The position numbers were made by a program, and so were the translations under genes. The notes beneath the pieces were generated by a model. It did not search any database. It was not told where the DNA came from and was given only the letters and a program-made list of their open reading frames with translations. 64,000 nt of DNA from Pseudomonas nitroreducens NBRC 12694 (lineage in GTDB: Bacteria > Pseudomonadota > Gammaproteobacteria > Pseudomonadales > Pseudomonadaceae): the NCBI RefSeq assembly GCF_002091755.1, contig NZ_BDAI01000001.1, forward strand, positions 310,001 to 374,000. The letters run 5' to 3'. This document shows positions 17,030 through 25,401 of the stretch, in pieces (the first letter of the stretch is position 1; the number at the start of each line of letters is the position of its first letter).

Positions 17030-17460
17030 GCGGGCCTCCCCTGGTTCTCGCGATGCCGTTCGCAGGCGGCGTGGAGCGCCATCCCCACCAGCATGGCGAG
17101 GCAGAACAATGCGCCCTGCCAGTAGCCGGCGGAGAAGGTCACCAGTGCCGGTCCCGGACAGATGCCGGCAATGCCCCAGCCAACGCCAAACAGCAGGCTG
17201 CCGCCGATCAGCCGGCTGTCCAGGTCGCGGCGCTGCGGCAGTTGCATCAGGCCACCCAGCAGCGAACGATCGTGCCGCCGCGCCCACGTGAAGAACGGTA
17301 GTCCAACAGCGATGGCAGCCAGCATCACCAGCGCCAACGAGGGGTCCCAGCGCCCAGCGAGATCGAGGAAGCCCAGCACCTTGGCCGGGTTGGCCATGCC
17401 TGCCAGCAACAGGCCGATGCCGAACAGCAGGCCGAGCAGCAAGGCGGCGATCCTGCTCAT
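17026..17460 (-). CDS. YeeE/YedE-family sulfur transporter half (PmpB-like)
   Basis: The 144-residue membrane protein (DUF6691 type) has about four transmembrane segments and the conserved GWGIAGICPGPALV motif with a cysteine, the hallmark of the second half of YeeE/YedE thiosulfate or sulfur-species transporters. Four-base overlaps tie it to the genes on either side. With the next protein it should form a complete eight-helix channel for a sulfur compound, either import of thiosulfate or movement of (per)sulfide. Direction and substrate are inferred. Confidence 0.85.
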   Translation of the reverse strand: MSRIAALLLGLLFGIGLLLAGMANPAKVLGFLDLAGRWDPSLALVMLAAIAVGLPFFTWARRHDRSLLGGLMQLPQRRDLDSRLIGGSLLFGVGWGIAGICPGPALVTFSAGYWQGALFCLAMLVGMALHAACERHRENQGRPA

Positions 17461-17891
17461 GCTCCAATCCCCAACCAGTGACGCAGAACGAACACGGTGG
17501 CGAAGCCGGTACCCATGAAGCACAACGTCGCCACCAGCGAGCGGCCAGACATCCGTGATAGCCCGCAGACACCATGCCCACTGGTACAGCCGGAGCCGAA
17601 ACGACTGCCAACGCCGACCAGCAGGCCCGCCACCGCCAGCGTCCTCCAGCCTGCCTCGAAACGGATCTCCGGCAATGGCAGCAACGCAGCCCACAACAGC
17701 GGCGCGGCCAGTATTCCGAGCAGGAAGAACAGCCCTTCTCCGCGCCAGCCGGCGCTTCTGAACAATCCGCCGAGCAGCCCGCTGATGCCGGCGACGCGAC
17801 CATCGAGGACGGCGTAGAGCCCGGCCGACAGACCGATCAGCGCTCCACCGGCCAGGGCGCTCCAGGGGGTGAAATGAGTCCAGTCGATCAT
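17457..17891 (-). CDS. YeeE/YedE-family sulfur transporter half (PmpA-like)
   Basis: The 144-residue membrane protein has about four transmembrane segments and the cysteine motif SRFGSGCTSGHGVCGLSRMS near residues 95-115, which lines the conduction path in YeeE-type transporters. It is paired with the next gene by a 4-base overlap, as is its upstream neighbour, the ArsR repressor. The split two-subunit form is the one found in bigR operons. Confidence 0.88.
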   Translation of the reverse strand: MIDWTHFTPWSALAGGALIGLSAGLYAVLDGRVAGISGLLGGLFRSAGWRGEGLFFLLGILAAPLLWAALLPLPEIRFEAGWRTLAVAGLLVGVGSRFGSGCTSGHGVCGLSRMSGRSLVATLCFMGTGFATVFVLRHWLGIGA

Positions 17892-18217
17892 CTCGGTTGC
17901 TCCGCGCAGAACAGCCGGTACAGCGTTTCGATCACCGCCAGCGCCTGGTGGCTCGCAATGCGGTAATAGACCTGCTTGCCCTCGCGGCGAGTCTCCACCA
18001 GCTCTTCGCGGCGCAGCACCGCCAGTTGCTGGGACAGGGTCGGCTGGGAGATGCCCGTACGGGTTTCCAGCTCACCGACGTTCAGTTCACCCTCGGCCAG
18101 TTGGCAGAGCAGAATCAGGCGGTCGGTATTGGCCAGCGCCTTGAGCAACTGGCAGGCGGTTTCGGCGGACTGATGCAGACGCAGCGCGTCGGCGGGGTCG
18201 AGCGCAGGAGTGGTCAT
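17888..18217 (-). CDS. bigR: BigR/SqrR-type ArsR-family persulfide-responsive repressor
   Basis: The 109-residue winged-helix protein has the ArsR recognition helix TGISQPTLSQQLAVLRREEL and a wing TRREGKQVYYRI. Cysteines C38 (LILLCQL) and C104 (LFCAEQ) fall where BigR (C42/C108) and SqrR carry the pair that forms a disulfide or tetrasulfide on exposure to persulfide, releasing DNA. A third cysteine, C22, is extra. It heads the sulfur operon, and a perfect palindrome lies 19 bases upstream of its ATG. I infer that it autoregulates the operon. Confidence 0.88.
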   Translation of the reverse strand: MTTPALDPADALRLHQSAETACQLLKALANTDRLILLCQLAEGELNVGELETRTGISQPTLSQQLAVLRREELVETRREGKQVYYRIASHQALAVIETLYRLFCAEQPR

Positions 18218-18235
18218 GGGTACGATCTACAAATA

Positions 18236-18261
18236 AACAATCTATGTTTTTATAGATTGTT
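18236..18261. promoter_or_regulatory. Operator palindrome for the BigR-type repressor
   Basis: AACAATCTAT at 18236-18245 and ATAGATTGTT at 18252-18261 are exact inverse repeats with a 6-base spacer in very AT-rich sequence. This suits an ArsR-family operator overlapping the operon promoter. It starts 19 bases before the bigR ATG. Confidence 0.75.
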
Positions 18262-18293
18262 TTTCACCTCCTGGCCAGTCCCCGATCTCTTCT

Positions 18294-18743
18294 TCAGATC
18301 AGCGGCTTCTCGTACCGCCAGGCATCGGCGCCGTCTTCGTAGAAACCCGCGGTCCGGCCAAACCGACGATAGTCGTGCCGCTCATAGAGACCGATGGCGA
18401 TGCCATTATCGACGCGCACCTCGAGCCGCAGCGCCTTGCAGCCGCGCCCCGTGGCACTGCGCTCCACCTGCTCCAGCAGGCCACTGCCCAGCCCCCGACC
18501 ACGGGCCTGGGACGAGATCGCCAGCGAATACAACCGCGCCACCGTGGCGCCCCGGCGAAACAGCAGCAAGGCGTAGCCAAGCAGCTCGCCCCCCTCCTGC
18601 GCCACGAGGAGTTCAGCGCTCGGCGCGGCGATCAGATGACGGAAGCTGCGCGCGCTCAGGCGGTCCTCGTCGAAAGTGCCTTCCTCCAACGCGAGAAGAG
18701 CCGGCAAATCGGCCTGCGTGGCAAGGCGATATAACAGTGACAT
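18294..18743 (-). CDS. GNAT-family acetyltransferase
   Basis: Starting at the ATG at 18743 (GGAGAA binding site) the protein has 149 residues and a complete GNAT fold. A strand LYSLAISSQARGRGLGSGLL contains the acetyl-CoA pyrophosphate loop (Q-x-x-G-R-G-L-G), followed by LRLEVRVDNGIAIGLYERHDY. It is divergent from the RimK-like ATP-grasp gene, starts being 93 bases apart. GNAT and ATP-grasp pairs of this kind are known in bacteria as putative small-molecule or peptide modification modules. The acceptor is unknown. Confidence 0.88.
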   Translation of the reverse strand: MSLLYRLATQADLPALLALEEGTFDEDRLSARSFRHLIAAPSAELLVAQEGGELLGYALLLFRRGATVARLYSLAISSQARGRGLGSGLLEQVERSATGRGCKALRLEVRVDNGIAIGLYERHDYRRFGRTAGFYEDGADAWRYEKPLI

Positions 18744-18836
18744 GAGTTCTCCATAAAACTTTCGTAATGAACCGGGACATTTCAGAAAGTTACTGCTTAA
18801 TAGACACACGGCAACTTCCAGACAGGTCCGTTAACA

Positions 18837-20417
18837 ATGTCTTCGTTACACACTAACTTCCATGAAAAGTTGAACGCAAGTTCTCTCCGGATAATCCCCG
18901 ATGCCGCTGCAGAGCCTCCTTCAGCGCGGTCCAGCCGGGTTCTGATCATCGTCGACCGCAAGGAAGACTGGGCCTCGTACCTCCCCAGCGAGGACATGCT
19001 GACGGCGCGGGAATATCTGGAAGCCTCCCGCCAGTTCGAAGCAGGGAAACGCTTCCAGGTCATCAACTTGTGCCGCCACTATAAATATCTCGGCCACGGT
19101 TATTATTGTTCGCTGCTCGCCGAAGCACGTGGCCACAAGGTCATTCCTTCCGTGCGCACCATCAGCGAATTGGCGAAGAAATCCCTCTACGGCCTGGCTC
19201 TGGACGGCCTGGAAAAATCCCTGGAAAAAGCCCTCGCCCAGCATCCCTGCGCCAGCACCGACGGCTTCACTCTGCGCCTGTATTTCGGCCGTACCGACCT
19301 CGAACCGCTGCAACCCATCGCCCGCCAACTGTTCGAGGTCTTCCCTTGCCCCATTCTGCTGGTGGACTTCCGCCGCACCGACGCCTGGCACATCGCGGGA
19401 ATCCGCCCCGGCGCGCTGCACAAGCTGCGCGATAACCAGGAGGACCAGTTCGCCGATGCCCTGGACCGCTTCAGCCGGCGCGTCTGGCGCCAGCCCAACT
19501 CGCGGCGCCTGGCGCGTTACGACCTGGCCATCCTGCACAACCCGGCGGAAAGCCTGCCGCCTTCCAACGCCGGCGCACTGGAGAGTTTCGTCCGCGTCGG
19601 CCGGCAGTTGGGCATCGACGTGGAGCTGATCGAGAAGAAAGATTACCCGCGCCTCGCCGAGTACGACGCGTTGCTGATCCGCGAGACCACCAGCGTCGAC
19701 GACCACACCTACTGCTTCGCCAAAAAGGCCGAGAGCGAGGGGTTGATCGTGATGGACGACCCGGCCTCGATCCTGCGCTGCACCAACAAGGTCTATCTCA
19801 GCGACCTGCTGCGCAGCCACGGCCTGGGCATGCCGGCCACGGAAATCCTCTACAAGGACGACCCGCAGGAACTGGAGCGCATCGGCGCGCGGCTGGGCTT
19901 CCCGCTGGTTCTGAAGATCCCCGACGGCTGCTTCTCCCGTGGCGTCTACAAGGTCGAGGACGCCCAGCAACTGCACAGCGTCAGCGCCGAGCTGTTCGAG
20001 CACTCGGTGCTGCTGCTCGCCCAGGAATACCTCTACACCGAGTTCGACTGGCGCATCGGCATCCTCAATCGCCAGCCGGTGTTCGCCTGCCAGTACTTCA
20101 TGTCCCGCGGGCACTGGCAGATAGTCGAGCACAAGGCCGGCGGCGAGGCGATCGGCGAGTGCCGCACGCTGCCGGTGGAAAGCGCGCCGCCCGCCGTCGT
20201 GGAGCTGGCACTGAAGACTGCCAACCTGATCGGCGACGGCCTTTACGGCGTCGACCTGAAGGAGGTGGACGGCGAAGTGGTGGTCATCGAAGTGAACGAC
20301 AACCCCAACCTCGACGCCGGTATCGAGGATGCCTGCCTCAAGGACGAACTTTACCGCCGGGTACTGGAGGAGTTCATCCGCCGCCTGGAGCTCAAGCGCC
20401 ACGGCCAGGCGCTCTGA
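18837..20417 (+). CDS. RimK-like ATP-grasp ligase with RLAN N-terminal domain
   Basis: The 526-residue protein starts with a domain I identify as RLAN (about residues 35-190; RVLIIVDRKEDW and NLCRHYKYLGHGYYCSLLAE). An ATP-grasp domain follows (about 290-500) with LVLKIPDGCFSRGVYKV as the ATP-binding loop and VVVIEVNDNPNLDAGIED carrying the metal ligands. ATP-grasp enzymes of this type join an amine to a carboxylate, as RimK does with glutamate. The substrate of this two-domain form is not known to me. It is divergent from a GNAT gene and followed after 23 bases by a 47-residue membrane protein. The binding site before ATG 18837 is weak. Confidence 0.88.
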   Translation: MSSLHTNFHEKLNASSLRIIPDAAAEPPSARSSRVLIIVDRKEDWASYLPSEDMLTAREYLEASRQFEAGKRFQVINLCRHYKYLGHGYYCSLLAEARGHKVIPSVRTISELAKKSLYGLALDGLEKSLEKALAQHPCASTDGFTLRLYFGRTDLEPLQPIARQLFEVFPCPILLVDFRRTDAWHIAGIRPGALHKLRDNQEDQFADALDRFSRRVWRQPNSRRLARYDLAILHNPAESLPPSNAGALESFVRVGRQLGIDVELIEKKDYPRLAEYDALLIRETTSVDDHTYCFAKKAESEGLIVMDDPASILRCTNKVYLSDLLRSHGLGMPATEILYKDDPQELERIGARLGFPLVLKIPDGCFSRGVYKVEDAQQLHSVSAELFEHSVLLLAQEYLYTEFDWRIGILNRQPVFACQYFMSRGHWQIVEHKAGGEAIGECRTLPVESAPPAVVELALKTANLIGDGLYGVDLKEVDGEVVVIEVNDNPNLDAGIEDACLKDELYRRVLEEFIRRLELKRHGQAL

Positions 20418-20440
20418 GCGAACCGTCCAAGGAGAACCCT

Positions 20441-20584
20441 ATGGAAGCCACGCATATCGGCCTGACCATCCTGATCGCCATCGTCGTGTTCGGCACCGCG
20501 ATCAACTACTTCGACCACCGCATGAAGCCGCGCGAGGAGCGCGAAGAGGCCAGGCACAAGACTCAGCCAAAGCGCACGCAGTAG
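20441..20584 (+). CDS. 47-residue single-pass membrane protein
   Basis: The ATG follows AAGGAGAACCCT, a good ribosome binding site, 23 bases after the ATP-grasp stop. The product MEATHIGLTILIAIVVFGTA... has one transmembrane helix (about residues 6-22) and a highly charged tail rich in Lys, Arg and Glu. Position implies an operon with the ATP-grasp gene. The last 22 bases overlap the end of the convergent BNR gene. Function is unknown. Confidence 0.7.
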   Translation: MEATHIGLTILIAIVVFGTAINYFDHRMKPREEREEARHKTQPKRTQ

Positions 20585-21666
20585 ATCGGCGGCAGGTGGA
20601 CGGACAGGCACTGCCAGTGGTCCCCGCCGTTCTCCGACAGCCACAGGCCACCGGTGGTGGAACCCATCGCCAGGCAGGCGCCGTCATCGTCGATGGCCAG
20701 GCCGTGGCGATAGACCAGGTCGAAGGCGGCGCCCTCGGGCAGGCCACCGTCCAGTATTTCGAAGCTGGCGCCGCCGTCGCGCGTGCGGGTAACGACGAAG
20801 CGGGCATCCACCGGAATCCGGCACACATCCTTCACCGCCGGGACGAACCACGCCGTCTCCGGCCGTGTCGGGTGGACGGCGACGGCAAAACCGAAGCTCG
20901 AGGGTTGGACCGACACGTCGCTCCAGCGCGAGCCGCCGTCGATGGAGGTGAAGATGCCGTTGTGATGCTGCACCCAGAGGCGATCCGGTTGCGCCGGGCA
21001 ATGCACCAGGCGGTGCGGGTCCTGGATGGCGCCCTCTTCACGCAGCTCCGGCGGCATGTAGTCGGCGTACATGCCGGCGGTGCTCAGGCGCCAGCTGGCG
21101 CCGCCGTCAACGCTCTGCCAGACGCCGCCGCAGGACACCGCGACGGTCAGGTGCTGGCTGTCCCGCGGATCGACGCTGACCGAGTGGATGCCCGGCCAGT
21201 CATAGCCGCCGCCCATCCAGCGCGAGCGCTCGGGAACATCCCAGAGCGGGCGGTTCAACTCCCAGCTGTCGCCGCCGTCGTCGCTGCGGAACAGGCCGCC
21301 GGGAATGGTGCCGGCCCAGAGCACGCCGGGCTCGGCAGCGCCACCGGTTTCCAGGCACCAGATCTGTTGCAGGGTCCAGGGCGCGGCCGGCGCTCCCCCT
21401 TCCGCGGGTTCGGGCAGCGGGTCGGGTTGCTGCGGATAGGTCGGCACGGCGACTTCCTGCCAAGCTTCACCGGCGCGTTGGCGCCAGAGCTTGCAGCCGA
21501 AATGGCCGAGGTTGAGGGCGGCATAGAGGCTGTCATCGCGCGGGTCGGCCAGCACGGTGCTGAGCGGTTCGCCGATGAAGTCACGGCGGCTTTCCTGCCA
21601 ACCGTCCGCGCCACGCTGGAAGGTGAACAACCCCTTGCGGGTCGCCACCAGCAGTCGATCATCCAT
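20563..21666 (-). CDS. BNR/Asp-box beta-propeller protein (sialidase-like fold)
   Basis: The 367-residue protein has no signal peptide and at least five Asp-box-like repeats: SDDGGDSWEL, SVDGGASWRL, SIDGGSRWSD, TRDGGASFEI and SENGGDHWQC. These mark blades of a propeller of the sortilin/sialidase or photosystem-assembly (Ycf48) type. Conserved sialidase catalytic residues were not recognised, so enzymatic activity is doubtful. The gene lies 27 bases downstream of a MoaD/ThiS-like gene on the same strand. I recall this pairing in other bacteria, and a joint function is likely but undefined. Confidence 0.8.
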   Translation of the reverse strand: MDDRLLVATRKGLFTFQRGADGWQESRRDFIGEPLSTVLADPRDDSLYAALNLGHFGCKLWRQRAGEAWQEVAVPTYPQQPDPLPEPAEGGAPAAPWTLQQIWCLETGGAAEPGVLWAGTIPGGLFRSDDGGDSWELNRPLWDVPERSRWMGGGYDWPGIHSVSVDPRDSQHLTVAVSCGGVWQSVDGGASWRLSTAGMYADYMPPELREEGAIQDPHRLVHCPAQPDRLWVQHHNGIFTSIDGGSRWSDVSVQPSSFGFAVAVHPTRPETAWFVPAVKDVCRIPVDARFVVTRTRDGGASFEILDGGLPEGAAFDLVYRHGLAIDDDGACLAMGSTTGGLWLSENGGDHWQCLSVHLPPIYCVRFG

Positions 21667-21693
21667 TGTGCTCTCCTGAATTACCGCCGGTTC

Positions 21694-21963
21694 TCATCCA
21701 CCGCTCAAGGCCTGCACCACGTAGACCTCGCTGTCCGCCGCCAGCGCATCGCTGAGGCGGGCGCGGTCCCGCAGGCGCAGCCCATCAATGAAAATCGTCA
21801 GGTGCCGGCGCAATCCGCCCTGGTCATCCAGCAGGTAGCCGCGCAGCTTCGGCGCCTCGGCGAACACCGTTTCCAACGCGCCGGACAAGGTGTCCGCCGT
21901 CAGCTCGCGCTCAACGATGGAAACGTGACGCTGGATCGACGGGGCGAAGGCGATACGGCACAT
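21694..21963 (-). CDS. MoaD/ThiS-family ubiquitin-like small protein
   Basis: This 89-residue protein has beta-grasp features (RRHLTIFIDGLRLRDRARLS, then SEVYVVQALSGG) and ends in the diglycine that MoaD and ThiS use to form a C-terminal thiocarboxylate or conjugate. It is upstream of the BNR propeller gene in an apparent operon and is not near molybdopterin or thiamine genes. It probably acts as a sulfur carrier or protein modifier for a pathway involving the propeller. An adjacent activating (E1/MoeB-like) enzyme is not present in the window. Confidence 0.8.
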   Translation of the reverse strand: MCRIAFAPSIQRHVSIVERELTADTLSGALETVFAEAPKLRGYLLDDQGGLRRHLTIFIDGLRLRDRARLSDALAADSEVYVVQALSGG

Positions 21964-22559
21964 GGGCGAACTCGCAACGGGCGCTGACTGCACCAGTCTA
22001 GGGCAGGTGTGGCGGGTGTTCCGAGCGCTTCGACGGGATGCGCCATGGTCACCGGAGAGGCTCTGGAACGGCCTTCGTAGCGGTCCTTCCCCGGCATTCA
22101 GTTTCGATAAAATGAAACCAAACGTCGTGAAAATCACATTTAACAAACCCATCCGCCGTGCGAGTCTCCGGGAATCGTCAGCCATAACCTTCGACATGCA
22201 TCTGCTCGTTTCGCCCGCATCGCTGGAACCCGTCGCCGCCCGCAAGGCCGGCAGCGCTGTCCGCCTGCCGCGCAAACATGCCCGCTGGCTCGAACTGCAA
22301 CCGCTGACCCTGCCTCTCGAACTGGCCTTCTGGGCGCTCTGGCACTGCCGCCACGCCCGTCCACCGGACAGCACCTCTCGCTGATCGGGCGTCATCGCCC
22401 GTATTCATTCGACGGAACTACGCTCAGGACTGGCCATACGCCGTTCTCGAACAAGACGTAGCCCGTTGTATCGCTTGCCTGCCTTCAATCCTGCGCCCGT
22501 CGGCGCGGCCCTGGCCTGCAGGTCGTCAGCGCATCCGCGTGGATGCTAACGAGAGCCCC
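21964..22559. other. 596-base gap upstream of the polyamine genes
   Basis: This is the divergent region between the MoaD-like gene and pauA. It has AT-rich sequence around 22100-22145 and an imperfect dyad GTTTC-GATAAAAT-GAAAC at 22101-22118 that may be an operator. A 62-codon frame at 22197-22384 lacks a ribosome binding site and is not called. A TTGT-rich segment near 22455-22480 could hold the pauA promoter. Nothing else was recognised. Confidence 0.4.
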
Positions 22560-23924
22560 ATGAATTTCGCCTCCGTGCAAGAAGCCCAGTATTTCCTGGC
22601 CCAGAACCCCGATATCGAGATGGTCGAGCTGTTCATCCTCGACGCCAACGGCGTGCCGCGCGGCAAGCTGCTGCACCGCGAGGAACTGCTCGCCGTGTAC
22701 CAGTCCGGCCGGCCGCTGCCCAGCACCATCCTCGGTCTCACCGTGCACGGCGAGGACGTGGAGGATTCCGGGCTGGTCTGGGACGTGGGCGACATCGATT
22801 GCCGCGCCTACCCGTTGGCCGGCAGCCTGGTGCGCCTGCCCTGGCGGCAGATTCCCACGGCGGCGGTGCAGGTCAGCATGCACCCCGAGGAAGGCAAGCC
22901 GGCGGACATCGCCGATCCGCGCCACGTGCTGCTGCGCGTGATCGACGGCCTCAAGGCCGATGGCTTCCACCCGGTGATGGCCTGCGAGCTGGAGTTCTAC
23001 CTGCTGGACGCCAAGCGCGATGCCAATGGCCGCCCGCAACCGGCGCTGGACGCCGACGGCGGTCGCCCGCGCACCACGCAGGTTTATGGCCTGCGTGAGC
23101 TGGAGCAGATCGAGCCGTTCCTCGCCGACCTCTATGCCGCGTGCAAGGCCCAGGGCATTCCGGCCCGCACGGCGATTTCCGAATACGCGCCGGGCCAGGT
23201 GGAGATCACCCTGGAGCACGGCGATGCGCTGGTCGCCATGGACCAGGCCGTGCGCTACAAGCGCCTGGTGAAAGGCGTGGCGCACAAGCACGGCATGCAG
23301 GCCTGCTTCATGGCCAAGCCGTTCGACGACCTCGCCGGCACCGGCATGCACATGCACGTGTCCCTGGCCGACGCCGAGGGCAACAACCTGTTCGCCAGCG
23401 AAGACCCCGCCGGCACTCCGCTGCTGCGCCAGTCCGTGGGCGGCATGCTGAAAAGCCTCCTCGACTCGCTGCTGCTGTTCTGCCCCAACGCCAACTCCTA
23501 CCGCCGCTTCCAGGCCAACAGCTACGCGCCGCTGGCGCCGACCTGGGGCTGCGATAACCGCACCGTCAGCCTGCGCGTGCCCGGCGGCCCGGCCAATACC
23601 CGACACGTCGAGCACCGCATCTGCGGCGCCGACGCCAACCCGTACCTGGCTGCCGCCGCGATCCTCGCGGGTATTCACCGCGGCATTCGCGAGGCGATCG
23701 ATCCGGGTGCGCCGGTGGAAGGCAACGGCTACGCCCAGGCCAAGGAACTGCTGCCCACCGACTGGCTCACCTCGCTGCGCGCGCTGGAACGCTCCAGCTG
23801 GGCGCGTGACGCGCTGGGGCACGAATTCCTCGGCGTCTACCTGAAGGTCAAGCAGGCCGAATACCGCCAGTTCATGGGCGAGGTCGGCGAGCAGGACTGG
23901 CGCTGGTATCTGACGCAGGCGTGA
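22560..23924 (+). CDS. pauA: Gamma-glutamylpolyamine synthetase (glutamine synthetase family)
   Basis: The 454-residue protein has the beta-grasp N-domain (MVELFILDANGVPRGKLL) and the catalytic GS domain with VMACELEFYLLD (metal glutamates). Further motifs are AISEYAPGQVEITLEHGDAL, MAKPFDD-AGTGMHMHVSL and the ATP/glutamate segment RFQANSYAPLAPTWGCDNR. It lacks the adenylylation tyrosine loop and is shorter at the C-terminus than GlnA. Such enzymes join glutamate to putrescine, cadaverine or spermidine. Next to an FAD oxidase of the PuuB type it matches what I recall as the pauA3-pauB2 pair of P. aeruginosa (PA1566-PA1565). ATG 22560 is chosen for its GAGAG site. Confidence 0.88.
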   Translation: MNFASVQEAQYFLAQNPDIEMVELFILDANGVPRGKLLHREELLAVYQSGRPLPSTILGLTVHGEDVEDSGLVWDVGDIDCRAYPLAGSLVRLPWRQIPTAAVQVSMHPEEGKPADIADPRHVLLRVIDGLKADGFHPVMACELEFYLLDAKRDANGRPQPALDADGGRPRTTQVYGLRELEQIEPFLADLYAACKAQGIPARTAISEYAPGQVEITLEHGDALVAMDQAVRYKRLVKGVAHKHGMQACFMAKPFDDLAGTGMHMHVSLADAEGNNLFASEDPAGTPLLRQSVGGMLKSLLDSLLLFCPNANSYRRFQANSYAPLAPTWGCDNRTVSLRVPGGPANTRHVEHRICGADANPYLAAAAILAGIHRGIREAIDPGAPVEGNGYAQAKELLPTDWLTSLRALERSSWARDALGHEFLGVYLKVKQAEYRQFMGEVGEQDWRWYLTQA

Positions 23925-23948
23925 AAGCATCGTGCAACTGCTTGCAAG

Positions 23949-23995
23949 CCCCTCTCCCCAGCCTTCTCCCTTCAGGGAGAGGGCTAGGGAGAGGG
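23949..23995. repeat. REP-like hairpin between pauA and pauB
   Basis: CCCCTCTCCCCAGCCTTCTC pairs with GAGAGGGCTAGGGAGAGGG across TTCAG. It lies within the presumed pauA-pauB transcript and could lower downstream expression or stabilise the upstream message. The unit resembles the copies at 25402-25518 and 33338-33453. Confidence 0.7.
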
Positions 23996-24021
23996 AAAGG
24001 AACAACAAGGGAAACACAAAA

Positions 24022-25335
24022 ATGAACGCTGCACTGAACCCCGCCACTCCCGCCCCCGAGCGCGCGAAGTCCTATTATTCCGCGAGCCTCAACGAAGAGA
24101 CCCGCTACCCCACGCTGCAGGGCGAGGTGAACGTCGACATCGCCATCATCGGCGGCGGCTTCACCGGTGTTGCTACTGCCGTGGAGCTGGCCGAGCGTGG
24201 CTACAAGGTCGCCATCGTCGAGACCAACAAGGTCGGCTGGGGCGCCAGCGGGCGCAACGGCGGGCAGGTCACCGGCAGCCTCTCCGGCGACTCCGCCATG
24301 GAAAAACAGATGCGCCAGTGGCTGGGCGACGACGTCGACGACTTCATCTGGCACCTGCGCTGGCGCGGCCACGAGATCATCAAGAGCCGCGTGGAGAAAT
24401 ACGGCATCCAGTGCGACCTGAAGTTCGGCCACCTGCACGCGGCGATGAAGCCGTCGCACATGGACGAATTGAAGGCCACCTTCGATGACGCCAAGCGCCG
24501 TGGCATGGGCGACGAGATCAGCCTGCTGGACGGCGCCGGTGTGCGCGCGCACCTGGAAAGCGACCTCTACTGCGGCGCCATCAAGAACACCCGCAACATG
24601 CACCTGCACCCGCTCAACCTGTGCATCGGCGAGGCCAAGGCCGCCGCCAGCCTGGGCGCGCTGATCTTCGAGCACTCCGAAGTGCTGGACATCATCCACG
24701 GCCCGCGCCCGGCGGTGGTCACCTCGGGCGGACGGATCAACGCCGCGCAGGTGATGCTGGCCGGCGACGTCTACCACAAGCTCGAGCGCAAGCAGCTCAA
24801 GGGCATGATCTTCCCGGCCATGGGCGGCATCGTCACCACCAAGCCGCTGGGCGAACTGGCCAAGCGCATCAACCCGCAGGACCTGGCCGTCTACGACTGC
24901 CGCTTCGTGCTCGACTACTACCGCATGACCGGCGACGGCCGCCTGCTGTTCGGCGGCGGCGCCAACTACTCGGGTCGCGACTCCCGCGACATCGCCGGCG
25001 AACTGCGCCCGTGCATCGAGCGCACCTTCCCGGCGCTCAAGGGCGTGGACATCGAGTTCCAGTGGAGCTGCGCCATGGGCATCGTGATGAACCGCATCCC
25101 GCAGCTGGGCAAGCTGTCGGAGAACGTCTGGTACTGCCAGGGCTACTCCGGCCACGGCGTGGCGACCACCCACATCATGGGCGAGATCATGGCCACGGCG
25201 ATGACCGGCGACCTGGAGAAGTTCGACACCTTCGCCCAGTGCAAGCACATCCGCGTGCCCATGGGCGACGTGTTCGGCAACCCGATGCTGGCGGCGGGCA
25301 TGTGGTACTACCAGATGATGGAGAAGCTGCGCTAA
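24022..25335 (+). CDS. pauB: Gamma-glutamylpolyamine oxidoreductase, FAD-dependent (DAO family)
   Basis: The 437-residue protein has the Rossmann motif DIAIIGGGFTGVATAVELAE near residue 35, the DAO-family segment GWGASGRNGGQV near 72 and a C-terminal GYSGHGVATTHIMGEIMATA that contacts FAD. This is the pattern of PuuB/PauB enzymes, which oxidise gamma-glutamylpolyamines to aldehydes with H2O2. It follows the synthetase gene by 97 bases containing a REP hairpin. The ATG at 24022 is chosen over one at 23932 that would translate the REP sequence. Confidence 0.9.
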   Translation: MNAALNPATPAPERAKSYYSASLNEETRYPTLQGEVNVDIAIIGGGFTGVATAVELAERGYKVAIVETNKVGWGASGRNGGQVTGSLSGDSAMEKQMRQWLGDDVDDFIWHLRWRGHEIIKSRVEKYGIQCDLKFGHLHAAMKPSHMDELKATFDDAKRRGMGDEISLLDGAGVRAHLESDLYCGAIKNTRNMHLHPLNLCIGEAKAAASLGALIFEHSEVLDIIHGPRPAVVTSGGRINAAQVMLAGDVYHKLERKQLKGMIFPAMGGIVTTKPLGELAKRINPQDLAVYDCRFVLDYYRMTGDGRLLFGGGANYSGRDSRDIAGELRPCIERTFPALKGVDIEFQWSCAMGIVMNRIPQLGKLSENVWYCQGYSGHGVATTHIMGEIMATAMTGDLEKFDTFAQCKHIRVPMGDVFGNPMLAAGMWYYQMMEKLR

Positions 25336-25401
25336 CGGCCAGATCAGAAGTCGAGCTGTAGGAGCAACTGTCTTCTTCAGGTCAGTCCGCGCCTGTGATT
25401 C

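Noticed and set aside
22197..22384. 62-codon frame (MHLLVSPASLEPVAARK...) upstream of pauA
   Set aside because: It has no Shine-Dalgarno sequence and no recognised family. It could be real but cannot be supported.
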